Assembly: GCF_026619415.1 (NCBI RefSeq)
Contig: NZ_JAOVZR010000001.1
Span: 2,046,001 to 2,110,000 of the forward strand
DNA length: 64,000 bases
Origin: Hoeflea algicola
Lineage (GTDB): Bacteria; Pseudomonadota; Alphaproteobacteria; Rhizobiales; Rhizobiaceae
Direction of reading: 5' to 3'
How positions within the stretch are numbered: the stretch's first letter is position 1; each line of letters starts with the position of its first letter. Shown one piece after another: positions 34,965 to 44,956 of this stretch. The position numbers were made by a program, and so were the translations under genes. Below the pieces are notes generated by a model that saw nothing but the letters and a program-made list of their open reading frames with translations, was not told the origin of the DNA and made no database searches.

Positions 34965-36644
34965 TCAGAACAGGCCTTCAATCTGGCCGGCTTCATTGAG
35001 GAAGATTTTTTCCGAAGATGGCGTTCGTGGCAGGCCCGGCATGGTCATGATTTCGCCGGTAATGACGACGATGAAGCCAGCCCCTGCGGATAACCGCACC
35101 TCGCGCACCGGCACAGTGTGATCGGTCGGCGCACCGCGCAGGTTCGGATCGGTGGAGAACGAATATTGGGTCTTGGCCATACAGATCGGCAACTTGCCGT
35201 AGCCCTGCGCTTCCCACTGCTTGAGTTGCTCACGCACCGATTTCTCGGCGATCACCTCGCCCGCATGGTAGATCGATTTGGCGATGGTCTCGATCTTGTC
35301 GAACAGCGGCATGTCGTCAGGGTAAAGCGGGGCAAATTGCGCCTGGCCGGATTCGGCCATTTCGACCACCTTGTGCGCCAGATCTTCGATCCCGGCCGAG
35401 CCAAGTGCCCAGTGCTTGCACAGGATCGCTTCCGTACCGAGCGTTGCGACGTAATCCTTCACCGCCTGGATTTCGGCATCGGTGTCAGAGACGAAATGGT
35501 TGATCGCCACCACCACCGGCACCCCGAATTTCTTCACGTTCTGCACGTGACGGCCGAGATTTGCACAGCCCTTCTCGACAGCGGCGATGTTTTCCGCGCC
35601 GAGATCGTCCTTCTTGACCCCGCCATTCATCTTCATCGCCCGCACGGTGGCGACAATCACCGCCGCATCGGGCTTCAGTCCTGCCTTGCGGCACTTGATG
35701 TCGAAGAATTTTTCAGCGCCCAGATCAGCACCAAACCCGGCTTCGGTGACCACGTAATCGGCCAGCTTCAGTGCCGTGGTGGTGGCCACAACCGAGTTGC
35801 AGCCATGGGCGATATTGGCGAACGGTCCGCCGTGCACGAAGGCCGGATTGTTCTCCAATGTCTGCACCAGATTGGGCTGCATCGCGTCTTTCAGCAGCAC
35901 CGTCATGGCGCCATCGGCCTTGATGTCGCGGCAGTAGATCGGCGACTTGTCACGGCGATAGGCAACGACGATAGCGCCCAACCGGTGCTGCAGATCCTCA
36001 AGATCCTTGGACAGGCACAGGATCGCCATGACTTCCGACGCCACCGTGATGTCAAATCCGGTCTGGCGCGGAAAGCCGTTGGCGACGCCGCCGAGATTGA
36101 CAACGACATCGCGCAGCGCGCGGTCATTCATGTCCATCACCCGGCGCCAGACGATCCGGCGCGCGTCGATTTCCAGCTCATTGCCCCAGTAGATATGGTT
36201 GTCGATCATCGCCGAGAGCAGATTGTGAGCGCTGGTAATGGCGTGGAAGTCGCCGGTAAAATGCAAATTCATCTCTTCCATCGGCACGACCTGCGCCATG
36301 CCGCCGCCTGCGGCCCCGCCCTTCATGCCGAAATTCGGCCCCAGCGAAGCTTCGCGGATGCAGATCATCGCGCGCCTGCCGATACGGTTGAGCCCGTCGC
36401 CCAGCCCCACCGTAGTGGTGGTCTTGCCTTCACCGGCTGGCGTCGGATTGATGGCCGTAACAAGGATCAGCTTGCCATCGGGCTTGTCCTTCTGCCGGGC
36501 AATGAAATCGGCAGAGACCTTGGCCTTGTCGTGGCCATAGGGCACCAGATCCAGCTGCGGAATACCAAGCTTCTCACCGATCTCCATGATCGGCTTCTTC
36601 TGCGCCGCGCGGGCAATCTCGATATCGGATTTGTACTCAGCCAT
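34965..36644 (-). CDS. fhs: formate-tetrahydrofolate ligase
   Basis: A 559-residue enzyme joining formate to tetrahydrofolate with ATP, feeding the one-carbon pool. The ATP-binding loop is [17 protein letters not shown], followed by [19 protein letters not shown] and, later, [16 protein letters not shown]. The length is exactly that usual for the family. ATG at 36644 ([14 protein letters not shown]) is clear; an open frame upstream is noise. It is not clustered with folD here. It provides the biosynthetic use of formate, complementing the formate dehydrogenase at 9-13.6 kb. Confidence 0.96.
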   Translation of the reverse strand: MAEYKSDIEIARAAQKKPIMEIGEKLGIPQLDLVPYGHDKAKVSADFIARQKDKPDGKLILVTAINPTPAGEGKTTTTVGLGDGLNRIGRRAMICIREASLGPNFGMKGGAAGGGMAQVVPMEEMNLHFTGDFHAITSAHNLLSAMIDNHIYWGNELEIDARRIVWRRVMDMNDRALRDVVVNLGGVANGFPRQTGFDITVASEVMAILCLSKDLEDLQHRLGAIVVAYRRDKSPIYCRDIKADGAMTVLLKDAMQPNLVQTLENNPAFVHGGPFANIAHGCNSVVATTTALKLADYVVTEAGFGADLGAEKFFDIKCRKAGLKPDAAVIVATVRAMKMNGGVKKDDLGAENIAAVEKGCANLGRHVQNVKKFGVPVVVAINHFVSDTDAEIQAVKDYVATLGTEAILCKHWALGSAGIEDLAHKVVEMAESGQAQFAPLYPDDMPLFDKIETIAKSIYHAGEVIAEKSVREQLKQWEAQGYGKLPICMAKTQYSFSTDPNLRGAPTDHTVPVREVRLSAGAGFIVVITGEIMTMPGLPRTPSSEKIFLNEAGQIEGLF

Positions 36645-36855
36645 TATGTCGTGTCCTCTCCCCAACCTGGCCCGCTTGTGCCGCGTGGCCGGTCCGCACG
36701 AATAGAAACTAAAAGCGGCCGCAACAGCTGTGTAAAACAGGACGTACAATGCGCCAATTGCGACACTATACCCATGAACAGGAGTCAACTTTTCTCGCGA
36801 AGCCGTGAGAATCGTTGATTTGCGCGCAACCTGCGCCTTGGCAAGACTTGCAGCT

Positions 36856-37422
36856 ATGAAAACATCATTTTTAAAACACGCATATAATATACTTATATTC
36901 CTCTTGGCGCTGGCCTCGCCGACCATGGCGCAGAACACGGTCGACGACTGGAAATGGGTCGTCGATCACTACAAGACGCTGGGAATCTGGGACAGCGCCT
37001 GCGATCAGCGTGATATCGGCAAGGGCGTTGAGCAGCGCTGCTATGTCCGGATTGTCGATGTCTACGCGCCACGCCCGAATTTCGGTGCGGCTTTCGTTTT
37101 CATCACCCGCAGCGCCGTCGATGGCCTGCGTTTCGAATTCTCGTTCGAACGCGGCACCCAGTTCGAAGCTGGCGGCTTTGCCATCATCGAAGATGGCATG
37201 AGCACATTCGACTATGCTCCCGGACGTTGCGAGGGCGGAACCAGCTGCCTGATTTCCGGCCAGGAAGCCGAGCGCTTCGCCTCAGCTCTCAATGAAGAAG
37301 CGGCAATCCGCCTCGCCTTCACCGACAAGTCGGGCCGCGATTGGCAACTCGACTGGAGCGGCAAAGGCTTTGCCGCAGCGCTCGCAGATCTGCGCACCGA
37401 GAGCGAAAAACGAGGGTTGTAG
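36856..37422 (+). CDS. secreted protein, invasion-associated locus B (IalB)-like
   Basis: A 188-residue protein with a signal peptide (about 1-25, ending TMAQ). The remaining part, with [32 protein letters not shown] and [13 protein letters not shown], follows the two-disulphide pattern of IalB-type periplasmic proteins found throughout Rhizobiales. The role of this family outside Bartonella is not settled. ATG at 36856 puts the hydrophobic core at the right place. Similarity is from motif memory, so the family name is tentative. Confidence 0.65.
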   Translation: MKTSFLKHAYNILIFLLALASPTMAQNTVDDWKWVVDHYKTLGIWDSACDQRDIGKGVEQRCYVRIVDVYAPRPNFGAAFVFITRSAVDGLRFEFSFERGTQFEAGGFAIIEDGMSTFDYAPGRCEGGTSCLISGQEAERFASALNEEAAIRLAFTDKSGRDWQLDWSGKGFAAALADLRTESEKRGL

Positions 37423-37451
37423 AGCGCTTCATCATCTGTTTGAAGCGCTCT
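37421..37451. repeat. 11-base-pair inverted repeat between IalB-like gene and putA
   Basis: AGAGCGCTTCA (37421-37431) and TGAAGCGCTCT (37441-37451) are perfect inverted repeats with a 9-base loop. It overlaps the stop of the upstream gene and lies between convergent genes, so it may terminate both, though T runs are lacking. Confidence 0.55.
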
Positions 37452-37463
37452 AACCGCCTTCGT

Positions 37464-40400
37464 TCAGCCGTCGCCCATGGCGATCAGTCCGGCATTGCCG
37501 CCGGCCGCGGCCGTATTGACGGAAACCGCCTGCTCGACCGCAAATCGCATCAAATAGTGCGGGCCGCCAGCCTTGAAGCCGGTGCCCGACAGCCCCGACC
37601 CGCCAAATGGCTGGGTGCCGACCACGGCGCCGATGATGTTGCGGTTGACATAGACATTGCCGGTATCGAGCCGGTCGATCACCTTGCGCACCGTCGCCTC
37701 GATGCGTGAATGCACTCCCAGCGTCAGCCCGAAGCCGGTGGCGTCGATGGCATCAAGCACACTATCAAATTTCTTGGCCTTGTAGCGCACCACATGCAGT
37801 ATCGGCCCGAAGATCTCGCGATCAAGCGCGGCTGCGTCCTTGAGCTCGACAATATGCGGCGCGAAGAACAGACCTTCATTCGGGGCACTGCCGGCATAGA
37901 CCAGCTTCTGGGATTTCGAGATGGTGGTCACGTGGGCCGCCAGCATGTCGCGCTGATCCTGATCGATCACTGGACCGATATCAGTCGAAGGCTGCGACGG
38001 ATCACCAAGCTTGAGTTCGCGCGCCGCCCCCTCGATCATCTCGATCATCTGATCGGCGACATCTTCCTGAACGAACAGCAGCCTGAGTGCCGAGCAACGC
38101 TGCCCGGCCGAGCGGAACGCCGACATCACCACATCGTCGGCCACCTGTTCGGCCAGCGCCGTGGCGTCGACAATCATCGCGTTGAGGCCGCCTGTCTCGG
38201 CGATGAATGGCACGATTGGTCCATCCTTGGCAGCCAGCGTCCGATTGATGGCGCGCGCGGTCTCGGTCGAGCCGGTAAATGCCACGCCGCCGATCTTCGG
38301 GTGTGATGTCAGCGCCGCGCCGACATCACCTTCGCCCGGCAGGCACAAAAGCACGTCCTTGGGCACACCCGCTTCATGCAGCAGGTTGATGACCTCATGG
38401 GCAATCAACGGCGTCTGTTCGGCAGGCTTGGCGATCACCGTATTGCCGGCCGCCAGCGCCGCCGAAACCTGCCCCAGAAAGATCGCCATCGGAAAGTTCC
38501 ACGGCGAAATGCAGACAAACACACCGCGTCCGCGCCAACCCAGCCGGTTGTCCTCGCCGGTCGGTCCGGGCATCGGCTGCATTGCGCCGAACATCTGCCG
38601 CGAGCGCGCCGCGTAGTAGCGCAGGAAATCGACAGCCTCGCGAATTTCGGCGATGCCGTCATCGAGCGTCTTGCCGGCCTCTGTCGAAAGCAACGCCATG
38701 AAACGGTCGCGCCGGTCCTCAATCAGATCGGCGGCGCGGACAAGTGCTGCCGCACGGGCATCCGGATCGGCGCGCGACCAGGACTTGAAGCCCTGCAGCG
38801 CGGTTGTCACTGCCTTGTCGACATCCTTCGGATCGGTAAACCTCACGGTGCCGACAATCTTCGACGGATCCGAGGGCGAGCGCACCTCCTGGGCTGGGCC
38901 ACCCGGCTTGAGACCGGGCGCCAGCGGCCCCGCCTCTACCGTGCCCGCCGAGCGTTCCATGCCGGCAACCAGCGATGCCAGTTGCAACCGGTCGCCAAAT
39001 TCGACGCCGCGTGAATTGGCTCGATCGGAATAGATCGCCAGCGGCAACGGGATCTGACTGTTGCGCGCCGATTGTCCACGAGCAAGACCAAGCTTGACCT
39101 CGGGACGCTCCAGCAATTGCGTGATCGGAATATTCTTGTCGCCGGCAACCGCAACGAAGGAAGAGTTGGCGCCATTCTCGAGCAGCCTGCGCACCAGATA
39201 GGCCAGCAAATCGCGATATCCGCCAACCGGCGCATAGATCCGGCACGGCACCCGGTCATTGCCCTTGGCGAGACTGTCGTAAACTACTTCGCCCATGCCA
39301 TGCAGACGCTGGAATTCGAAGCCGCTGCGGTCTTGCGCCATTTCAATGATGGTGGCGACGGTCAGTGCATTGTGGGTGGCAAATTGCGGATAGATCAACG
39401 TGCGCAGATCAAGCATTTGCCGCGCGCAGGCGAGATAGGACAGATCCGTCGCAGCCTTCCGGGTATATACCGCATAGCCTTCGAGCCCGCGCTCCTGGGC
39501 GCGCTTGATCTCGGTGTCCCAATAGGCGCCCTTGACCAGCCGCACCATCATCCGGCGGTCGTGCTTGCGGCACAGGCCGGCAATGTGCTCGATTACCTGT
39601 GGTGCGCGCTTCTGATAGGCCTGAATGGCAAGGCCAAACCCGTCCCAGCCGGCAAGCGATGGATCGGCGAAGGCCCGATCGATCACATCCAGCGACAGCT
39701 CCAACCGGTCCACTTCCTCGGCATCGACTGTGAAATTGAGGTCATACGCCTTGGCCATCTTGGCAAGTTCAATCAGGTCTGGAACCAACTCCACCAACAC
39801 CTGCTCCCGATGAGTCGGCAGATAGCGCGGATGCAGCGCCGACAGCTTTACCGAGATCCCCGGCCGCTCCGGCAATTTGCGCCCGGCAGCGGCCTTGTCG
39901 GCCGATTTGCCGATCGCCGCGATCGCATCGGCATAGGACTTGAAGTAGCGCTTGGCGTCGGCACGGGTACGTGCCCCTTCACCGAGCATGTCGTAGGAAT
40001 GGCGGTAGCCCCGCGCTTCGTTCTTGGCGGCACGGCTGAGCGCATCCTGGATGGTTTCGCCGAGCACAAAATGATGCCCCAGAAACCGCATTGCCTGACG
40101 GGTGGCGGTGCGCACCGTCGGCATGCCCATCCGCTTGACTAGGCCGCGCATGACGCCTTCAGGTGTTTCACCAGGTTTGATAACCCGCGCCGACATGCCC
40201 AGCGCCCAGGCCGAGGCCGACACAAACCAGGTGTCGCCATGGCCCTCATGGTCGCTCCAGCCGCCCTCCTTGAGCTTGTCCTCGATGAGCCGGTCCTGGG
40301 TCAGCGCATCAGGCACCCGGAGCAACGCCTCGGCCAGCACCATCAGCGCCAGACCTTCCCGCGTCGACAGGCCATATTCACGAAGAAAATCCTCGACGCC

Positions 40401-40580
40401 GCCCATCTGGCCGGAATCGGAACGGATCGCCTTGATCAACTTGCCGGCGCGGGCGTCAATCGCCTGGTCCTGGACACTGCTGAACGAGAGGTCCTGGGCA
40501 AAGCTGCTGATCAGTCGGTCATCATCCGGTGCGTGCGGGGTATGGAATGCGGTCAAGGCCTGAGCGGTGGTAGCGTTCAT
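37464..40580 (-). CDS. putA: bifunctional proline dehydrogenase / pyrroline-5-carboxylate dehydrogenase
   Basis: A 1038-residue PutA that oxidises proline to glutamate. The FAD-containing proline dehydrogenase barrel lies at about 150-480 (VKLSALHPRY, MVRLVKGAYWDTEIKRAQ, FATHNALTVA); the aldehyde dehydrogenase domain follows (PWNFPMAIFLGQ, TGSTETARAI, ETGGLNAMIVD, and the catalytic Cys in GQRCSALR). The N-terminal ribbon-helix-helix DNA-binding domain of E. coli PutA is absent, so regulation falls to the divergent Lrp-type gene. ATG at 40580; the open frame upstream to 40817 overlaps putR and is not real. Confidence 0.95.
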   Translation of the reverse strand: MNATTAQALTAFHTPHAPDDDRLISSFAQDLSFSSVQDQAIDARAGKLIKAIRSDSGQMGGVEDFLREYGLSTREGLALMVLAEALLRVPDALTQDRLIEDKLKEGGWSDHEGHGDTWFVSASAWALGMSARVIKPGETPEGVMRGLVKRMGMPTVRTATRQAMRFLGHHFVLGETIQDALSRAAKNEARGYRHSYDMLGEGARTRADAKRYFKSYADAIAAIGKSADKAAAGRKLPERPGISVKLSALHPRYLPTHREQVLVELVPDLIELAKMAKAYDLNFTVDAEEVDRLELSLDVIDRAFADPSLAGWDGFGLAIQAYQKRAPQVIEHIAGLCRKHDRRMMVRLVKGAYWDTEIKRAQERGLEGYAVYTRKAATDLSYLACARQMLDLRTLIYPQFATHNALTVATIIEMAQDRSGFEFQRLHGMGEVVYDSLAKGNDRVPCRIYAPVGGYRDLLAYLVRRLLENGANSSFVAVAGDKNIPITQLLERPEVKLGLARGQSARNSQIPLPLAIYSDRANSRGVEFGDRLQLASLVAGMERSAGTVEAGPLAPGLKPGGPAQEVRSPSDPSKIVGTVRFTDPKDVDKAVTTALQGFKSWSRADPDARAAALVRAADLIEDRRDRFMALLSTEAGKTLDDGIAEIREAVDFLRYYAARSRQMFGAMQPMPGPTGEDNRLGWRGRGVFVCISPWNFPMAIFLGQVSAALAAGNTVIAKPAEQTPLIAHEVINLLHEAGVPKDVLLCLPGEGDVGAALTSHPKIGGVAFTGSTETARAINRTLAAKDGPIVPFIAETGGLNAMIVDATALAEQVADDVVMSAFRSAGQRCSALRLLFVQEDVADQMIEMIEGAARELKLGDPSQPSTDIGPVIDQDQRDMLAAHVTTISKSQKLVYAGSAPNEGLFFAPHIVELKDAAALDREIFGPILHVVRYKAKKFDSVLDAIDATGFGLTLGVHSRIEATVRKVIDRLDTGNVYVNRNIIGAVVGTQPFGGSGLSGTGFKAGGPHYLMRFAVEQAVSVNTAAAGGNAGLIAMGDG

Positions 40581-40653
40581 GATTATCTCCCGTGAATGAC
40601 ACAATCTATCGCTTGATTGACCATATTTCTCACTGTATTTTGGCCCGAAAACC

Positions 40654-41154
40654 GTGATAGCATCTAGTTTTACGGCAATTGGCAGGGAATACATAAAGGA
40701 AATCGATCGCATCGACCGAAAGATTTTACGGGCCCTGCAAGACAATGGGCGCCTGACCAACATCGAGCTGGCTGACAAAATCAGCCTTTCCGCCACCGCC
40801 ACCGCCGAACGGCTCAAGCGCCTGAGCCGGGACGGCTACATTACCGGCTACACCGCCCGGCTCTCAGCGGAAAAGCTCGACAGGGGCATGCTGGTGTTTG
40901 TCGAGGTCAAGCTCGACCGCACCACGCCTGATGTGTTCGACGCATTCTCCGACGCCGTACGCAAATCCGACGATGTCATGGAATGCCATATGGTGGCCGG
41001 TGGTTTTGATTATCTGATCAAGGCGAGGGTCAAGGGAATGGAAGCCTATCGGGCATTTTTGTCCGATGTCATCTTGACCCTGCCCGGCGTGCGCGAAACC
41101 CACACCTACCCTGTGATGGAGGAGGTCAAGAACACCCAGAAACTTCCGGTTTGA
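40654..41154 (+). CDS. putR: Lrp/AsnC-family proline-responsive regulator PutR
   Basis: A 166-residue Lrp/AsnC regulator: N-terminal winged helix-turn-helix (about 18-65, DRKILRALQDNGRLTNIELADKISLS) and a C-terminal RAM domain (about 80-155, MLVFVEVKLDR...GGFDYLIKARV). In Agrobacterium and Rhodobacter the divergent Lrp-type PutR activates putA in response to proline, and the same arrangement is seen here with a 73-base intergenic space. No ATG is available near the start; GTG at 40654 is the only sensible one in this frame. Confidence 0.88.
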   Translation: MIASSFTAIGREYIKEIDRIDRKILRALQDNGRLTNIELADKISLSATATAERLKRLSRDGYITGYTARLSAEKLDRGMLVFVEVKLDRTTPDVFDAFSDAVRKSDDVMECHMVAGGFDYLIKARVKGMEAYRAFLSDVILTLPGVRETHTYPVMEEVKNTQKLPV

Positions 41155-41219
41155 TGACGTCAGACAGGCTCGCGGAATTATTTGGTTACAGTTTGTTTCG
41201 GGCATTCGGGTTTCAGCTG

Positions 41220-41255
41220 TAGCGTCAGGTTGTGATTGTCTGTAACCTGTCGCTA
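41220..41255 (+). promoter_or_regulatory. inverted repeat upstream of luxR-type gene, possible operator
   Basis: TAGCGTCAGGTT (41220-41231) and AACCTGTCGCTA (41244-41255) are inverted repeats with one mismatch, 12 bases apart. A second pair, GGTTACAG (about 41184-41191) and CTGTAACC (41240-41247), overlaps it. It lies 40-75 bases before the ATG and could be a lux-box-like site for autoregulation. Confidence 0.5.
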
Positions 41256-41294
41256 CGGAAGAACAGAACTCATTTTCATGACGGATCGCTTTTA

Positions 41295-42008
41295 ATGAAA
41301 GGCCAAGAAGCCCTTTTCAATCGGTTGAATGCAATCAAGACCGAGATCGATTTGGCGGGTTTTCTGCGCGAACTGGCGGACCGGTTCGATTTCAAGGGCT
41401 TCATGCTGGTCAATATCCCCGCAGTTGTGGATGACCGTTTGGCGAGGCTGATAGTGCTGTCTGATATGCCCAGCGGGCTGATCGAAACCTATGACGCGAT
41501 AGGGCTGTTAAAGAACTCACCGGTTTTTGCGACGCTGCGGCGCTCAACTGCCCCGGTGTCTTGGAACAGTGCCACCATCAACAAGGACCGGCCAACCTCA
41601 GAAATCGACAGTAGCAGACAACTTTTCGCCTACCACGACATGACCCTGGGTGTATATTTTCCAGTGCATGGATCAACCGGCGACCGCGCGGCGGTGGGGT
41701 TTCTCGGCAACCGTCCAGACTTGACCCACACCGAATTGGGTGAACTGGGCATTTTCGTCCTGCATGCCTACGATGTTTATTCCTGCTTGAAAAACAAGGA
41801 TCAAACGGCACCAAATCTGTTGACTGCACGCGAACTGGAAGTATTGCACTGGGCAGCCAATGGCAAAACGTCGACCGAGATCGCCGCAATTCTTTCCTTG
41901 TCCGATCATACGGTCAACACCTATATGAACAGCGCGATGCGCAAGCTCGATTGCGTCAATAGAACCCAACTTGTCGCCAAAGCGCTCCGGTTGCATCTAA
42001 TCAGTTGA
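41295..42008 (+). CDS. LuxR-family transcriptional regulator (autoinducer-binding type)
   Basis: A 237-residue regulator with an N-terminal autoinducer-binding-like domain (about 10-160) and a C-terminal GerE-type helix-turn-helix (about 172-237: LTARELEVLHWAANGKTSTEIAAILSLSDHTVNTYMNSAMRKLDCVNRTQLVAKAL). No luxI-type synthase gene lies in the window, so it is a LuxR solo or VisN/VisR-like regulator. Key acyl-homoserine-lactone pocket residues (Trp/Tyr/Asp pattern) are not obviously all present. The inverted repeat upstream may be its own site. Confidence 0.85.
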   Translation: MKGQEALFNRLNAIKTEIDLAGFLRELADRFDFKGFMLVNIPAVVDDRLARLIVLSDMPSGLIETYDAIGLLKNSPVFATLRRSTAPVSWNSATINKDRPTSEIDSSRQLFAYHDMTLGVYFPVHGSTGDRAAVGFLGNRPDLTHTELGELGIFVLHAYDVYSCLKNKDQTAPNLLTARELEVLHWAANGKTSTEIAAILSLSDHTVNTYMNSAMRKLDCVNRTQLVAKALRLHLIS

Positions 42009-42028
42009 TGGCGCCAAAGCGGCCGTGA

Positions 42029-42532
42029 ATGCTAGCCGAAGGAATGACACTGGTGGTCAGATTCGAGTTTTCAGAGACAACCAGCCCGAAACAGGACCTC
42101 GACCATATCGGTCTGACGGACTTCGAAATCGCCGGCTTGATGTCATACCAACACCAGATCGGTTACTGGCGCTCGGACATGGGTACAGGCCACGTATTCT
42201 GGTCAAAGGCAATATTCGACATCTACGGCATGGCCTACACCAAGGGACCGGTGAACCTGACCCTGGCAAACGACGCCGTGCACCCAGAAGATCTACCCTA
42301 CATGCTGGAATTGCTGGAACGCACTGCGGTGGAAAAGACCGGCTTTCATTATGTGCTGCGGCTCAAGAACGGCCACAACGGTTTCAAATATGTCCGCTCT
42401 GTAGGCCGGTTCCGCCTCACTGAGGATGGCCGCGAAGAACTCTACGGCATGTTCGAGGAGGTGGTCGACCAGGTTCGCCTGGTAGGCGTCGTCGGCAATC
42501 CGACACTGGCGGGCGGGATCGCAAAACGCTGA
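42029..42532 (+). CDS. PAS-domain protein
   Basis: A 167-residue protein that is essentially one PAS_3-type domain: IGYWRSDMGTGHVFWSKAIFDIYGM, VHPEDLPYMLELLERT, FHYVLRLKNGHNGFKYVRSVGRFRLTEDG. No output domain is attached, so it may act on a partner; the LuxR gene ends 20 bases upstream on the same strand and is a likely neighbour in the transcript. Ligand unknown. Start ATG at 42029 or 42044. Confidence 0.8.
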   Translation: MLAEGMTLVVRFEFSETTSPKQDLDHIGLTDFEIAGLMSYQHQIGYWRSDMGTGHVFWSKAIFDIYGMAYTKGPVNLTLANDAVHPEDLPYMLELLERTAVEKTGFHYVLRLKNGHNGFKYVRSVGRFRLTEDGREELYGMFEEVVDQVRLVGVVGNPTLAGGIAKR

Positions 42533-42564
42533 CCCCACTCCAGTCTTTCGGAGAGGCGCCCGTC

Positions 42565-43662
42565 TCAGCGATCCAGAATGGCGCGCATTTCGACCAGGTT
42601 CGAACGGAACCTCAGCACGTAAAATCCCATGGTCGCCAGATGGGTCGGCATGATCCACCCGCTCTCATTACCGTTGGAAATGATAAACGGCTGGATCTTC
42701 AACGCGGCTGACAATTGCTCATCCATCTCATCCCACAATTGCGCCAGGTTGCGCTGCACCACCACATCGCGGAAATCATCACGGGTGGCTTTGAGAATGC
42801 CGTAATAGCCATAAAGCTGGCCGTAGGAAAACCAGAAACGGTCATCGGCGCGGGTGTCAAACCAGCCACCATTGTAGTTCTCCGAACGATCCCGAAGGAT
42901 CGCCGATGTCGACCCGACATCGGCAGCTATGCGGTCGATGAACTGAATGAGATTGTCGGCCCGCGCGTCGTAGATCGCTTCGCAGTTCGCAAGCCTGGTG
43001 TTGAACGTCTCAAGATCGGCAATTGCCGAACGGTAGAATGACGGTGTCGGAGTTTTCGGACCGAACGGATTGACGCCGAAATACCAGGTGTATTCGTCAA
43101 ACTGCAACGCGCCGCGCGCATCCTGCAAGTTGCCGTCCACCTGGCTTGTGCCGCGTACACGACCGAGCGTGTCGACAAACTCGACCGTGGTCCGACGGAT
43201 CGCCTGATTTACACCGCGCTGGAACGCGGCCTTGTTGTCAAAGAACGGTGTATGGTCCCAATCGATGCCGAAGAACCCGGACTTGTAGAGGATCATCGAG
43301 GAAATCCAGGCGTTCTCATTGACGTTGAAATCAATCAGATCAGCCGTCGCCGCCACCATCGCCGATGGCGCGCATTTGCCGCCGCCCAGTTCTGTTCCAG
43401 GCGTCGCCGCGATGACTTCACGCTTGGACGGATATTCCGGGTCGAAGCCCGTCCATACCTGTGATTGCCAGAAGAAATAGCCGTAAAGCCCGAGAAAAAT
43501 GACAAGGACACCGCCGACGATGGCCTTGATCATGAAGCCGCGCTCGCCAAACCAGCCGGCAACGGTGACAAACGGCCACAACAGCACCGAGACCACCACC
43601 CCGACCCCGCGGCCGATAGCGTGAAAGATGCGCTCGAAAAAGGCGATCACGGGGTCAAGCAT
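42565..43662 (-). CDS. DUF2333 family membrane protein
   Basis: A 365-residue protein, last gene of the five-gene operon. One or two hydrophobic segments near the N-terminus (VGVVVSVLLWPFVTVAG and MIKAIVGGVLVIFLGLYGYFFW, about 20-68) anchor a large periplasmic or cytoplasmic soluble part (about 75-365) that is mostly helical, with ENAWISSMILYKSGFFGIDWDHTPFFDNK and GRVRGTSQVD. DUF2333 has no known function. The start overlaps the end of the upstream gene by 8 bases. Confidence 0.82.
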   Translation of the reverse strand: MLDPVIAFFERIFHAIGRGVGVVVSVLLWPFVTVAGWFGERGFMIKAIVGGVLVIFLGLYGYFFWQSQVWTGFDPEYPSKREVIAATPGTELGGGKCAPSAMVAATADLIDFNVNENAWISSMILYKSGFFGIDWDHTPFFDNKAAFQRGVNQAIRRTTVEFVDTLGRVRGTSQVDGNLQDARGALQFDEYTWYFGVNPFGPKTPTPSFYRSAIADLETFNTRLANCEAIYDARADNLIQFIDRIAADVGSTSAILRDRSENYNGGWFDTRADDRFWFSYGQLYGYYGILKATRDDFRDVVVQRNLAQLWDEMDEQLSAALKIQPFIISNGNESGWIMPTHLATMGFYVLRFRSNLVEMRAILDR

Positions 43663-44956
43663 CGTCTTGGGGTCCTTCCAGTCCGTAAAGCCGCGATCTG
43701 AGCGCCGCCTTGGTGCTTAGATAGGTCGCCGTCAGCACATCCACAACATGGGCGCGGTAGCTTTCGGAGTATCCCTCATAGGCTTCATAGAAGCCCTGCT
43801 TGTCAAAAACAAAACGCGAGACGAAATCAAACGGGGCCAGACGCGCCAACAACCTGTTGATCAGCCACTGGTCTGGGTGGGCGGGAACGGCACGGCACAG
43901 CATCAGCCGCCGATCGGCACGCAATTCGCGCATCTTCACCTGCCCGGTGGTTGCGATTTCGCGCATCGCTTCCTGCAGGAATGGATAGATGCCCTGCTCG
44001 GCCACCAGACTGGCATTATGGTGCATCCAAGTCTGCAGCCACACCGGATCGGCCTTGGCCAGATCCGCCGCAGGGTCCGCAACCCGGACAAGATCGGCAA
44101 TCGCCATCTCGGCGCGATGGGTGAAGAAGCCCGACGGCTCGACCCAGGATGCGCGCGGTAATTGTAGCCGCCCGGTCTTGGAAAGATACTCGAATATCCG
44201 GGCATGATCGGAAATGTCGATATAGCTGACTTCCCAGGGCCGCGAGCGCCGGAAACCAGGTGCATGACTGTCGCAAATCACCGTGGTGGAGCGATCATCT
44301 CGAAAAATGAACACGCCGCCGAAATGGCTGGCCCAATAGGATTGGTGCGGAAACACCAGCTTGTCAGGCACAAGCGCGTTCTGCCTGATATCGCCAGTTT
44401 CCTTGGCAAGCTCCACCATCCGGCCAAGCATGGCATCGTCGCGCCAGCCGTCCTTCGACATCTGCAAACGGTCGACCAGAGCCCGCAATTCGGTCGCCTT
44501 GCCAAGCATGTCTTCGGCCGACATCACCCGGAAGCGGACTTCTTCGATCGACAAGAGATCTTCGACTCCGGTTACGACTTCGACAGGATCCTCGATCTCG
44601 CCATAGAGCACATCCTTGATGGTGACGGCGTAGACGGCGCGGCGATTGCCATCAAAAAATTCATGCATCAGTCCGGCAGTATTGGAAAACTGGGTATGCA
44701 CCACCGGCAGGTTTTCCTGCTCCGGTGTCAGGATGATGAAGCGCCGGTTGACGCCATTGGGATCGAGATACTGGCTATCGCCGAGCTCTTCGGCGATCTC
44801 AGGCGAAAACCCGGTCATGTCGATGCGAATGCTTGCAAGCGCTGACGGCTTGAGCCCGAAGGCCTCAAGGGCCTTGTTGTAACGCCCGATCAGATGCGGC
44901 TCGTCGATCACCAGCAGCCGGCCATAGATCAGCTCATTGTCGACCAGACGTTTCAT
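43655..44956 (-). CDS. conserved protein, DUF6638-like
   Basis: A 433-residue soluble protein of unknown function, fourth in the operon. No catalytic motif is recognised. Its N-terminus (MKRLVDNELIYGRLLVIDEPHLIGRYNKALEAFGLK) and central part (WASHFGGVFIFRDDRSTTVICDSHAPGFRRSRPWEVSYIDISDHARIFEYL) look well folded. I recall similar proteins as DUF6638 but cannot confirm it. The start overlaps the AAA+ gene stop as ATGA (44953-44956) and the end overlaps the DUF2333 gene, so translation is tightly coupled. Confidence 0.78.
   Translation of the reverse strand: MKRLVDNELIYGRLLVIDEPHLIGRYNKALEAFGLKPSALASIRIDMTGFSPEIAEELGDSQYLDPNGVNRRFIILTPEQENLPVVHTQFSNTAGLMHEFFDGNRRAVYAVTIKDVLYGEIEDPVEVVTGVEDLLSIEEVRFRVMSAEDMLGKATELRALVDRLQMSKDGWRDDAMLGRMVELAKETGDIRQNALVPDKLVFPHQSYWASHFGGVFIFRDDRSTTVICDSHAPGFRRSRPWEVSYIDISDHARIFEYLSKTGRLQLPRASWVEPSGFFTHRAEMAIADLVRVADPAADLAKADPVWLQTWMHHNASLVAEQGIYPFLQEAMREIATTGQVKMRELRADRRLMLCRAVPAHPDQWLINRLLARLAPFDFVSRFVFDKQGFYEAYEGYSESYRAHVVDVLTATYLSTKAALRSRLYGLEGPQDDA

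Noticed and set aside
35118..36818. 566-codon plus-strand ORF
   Set aside because: Antisense shadow of fhs; no recognisable motif.
40581..40817. N-terminal extension of PutA
   Set aside because: It would cross the promoter and the start of putR and has no similarity to PutA DNA-binding domains.
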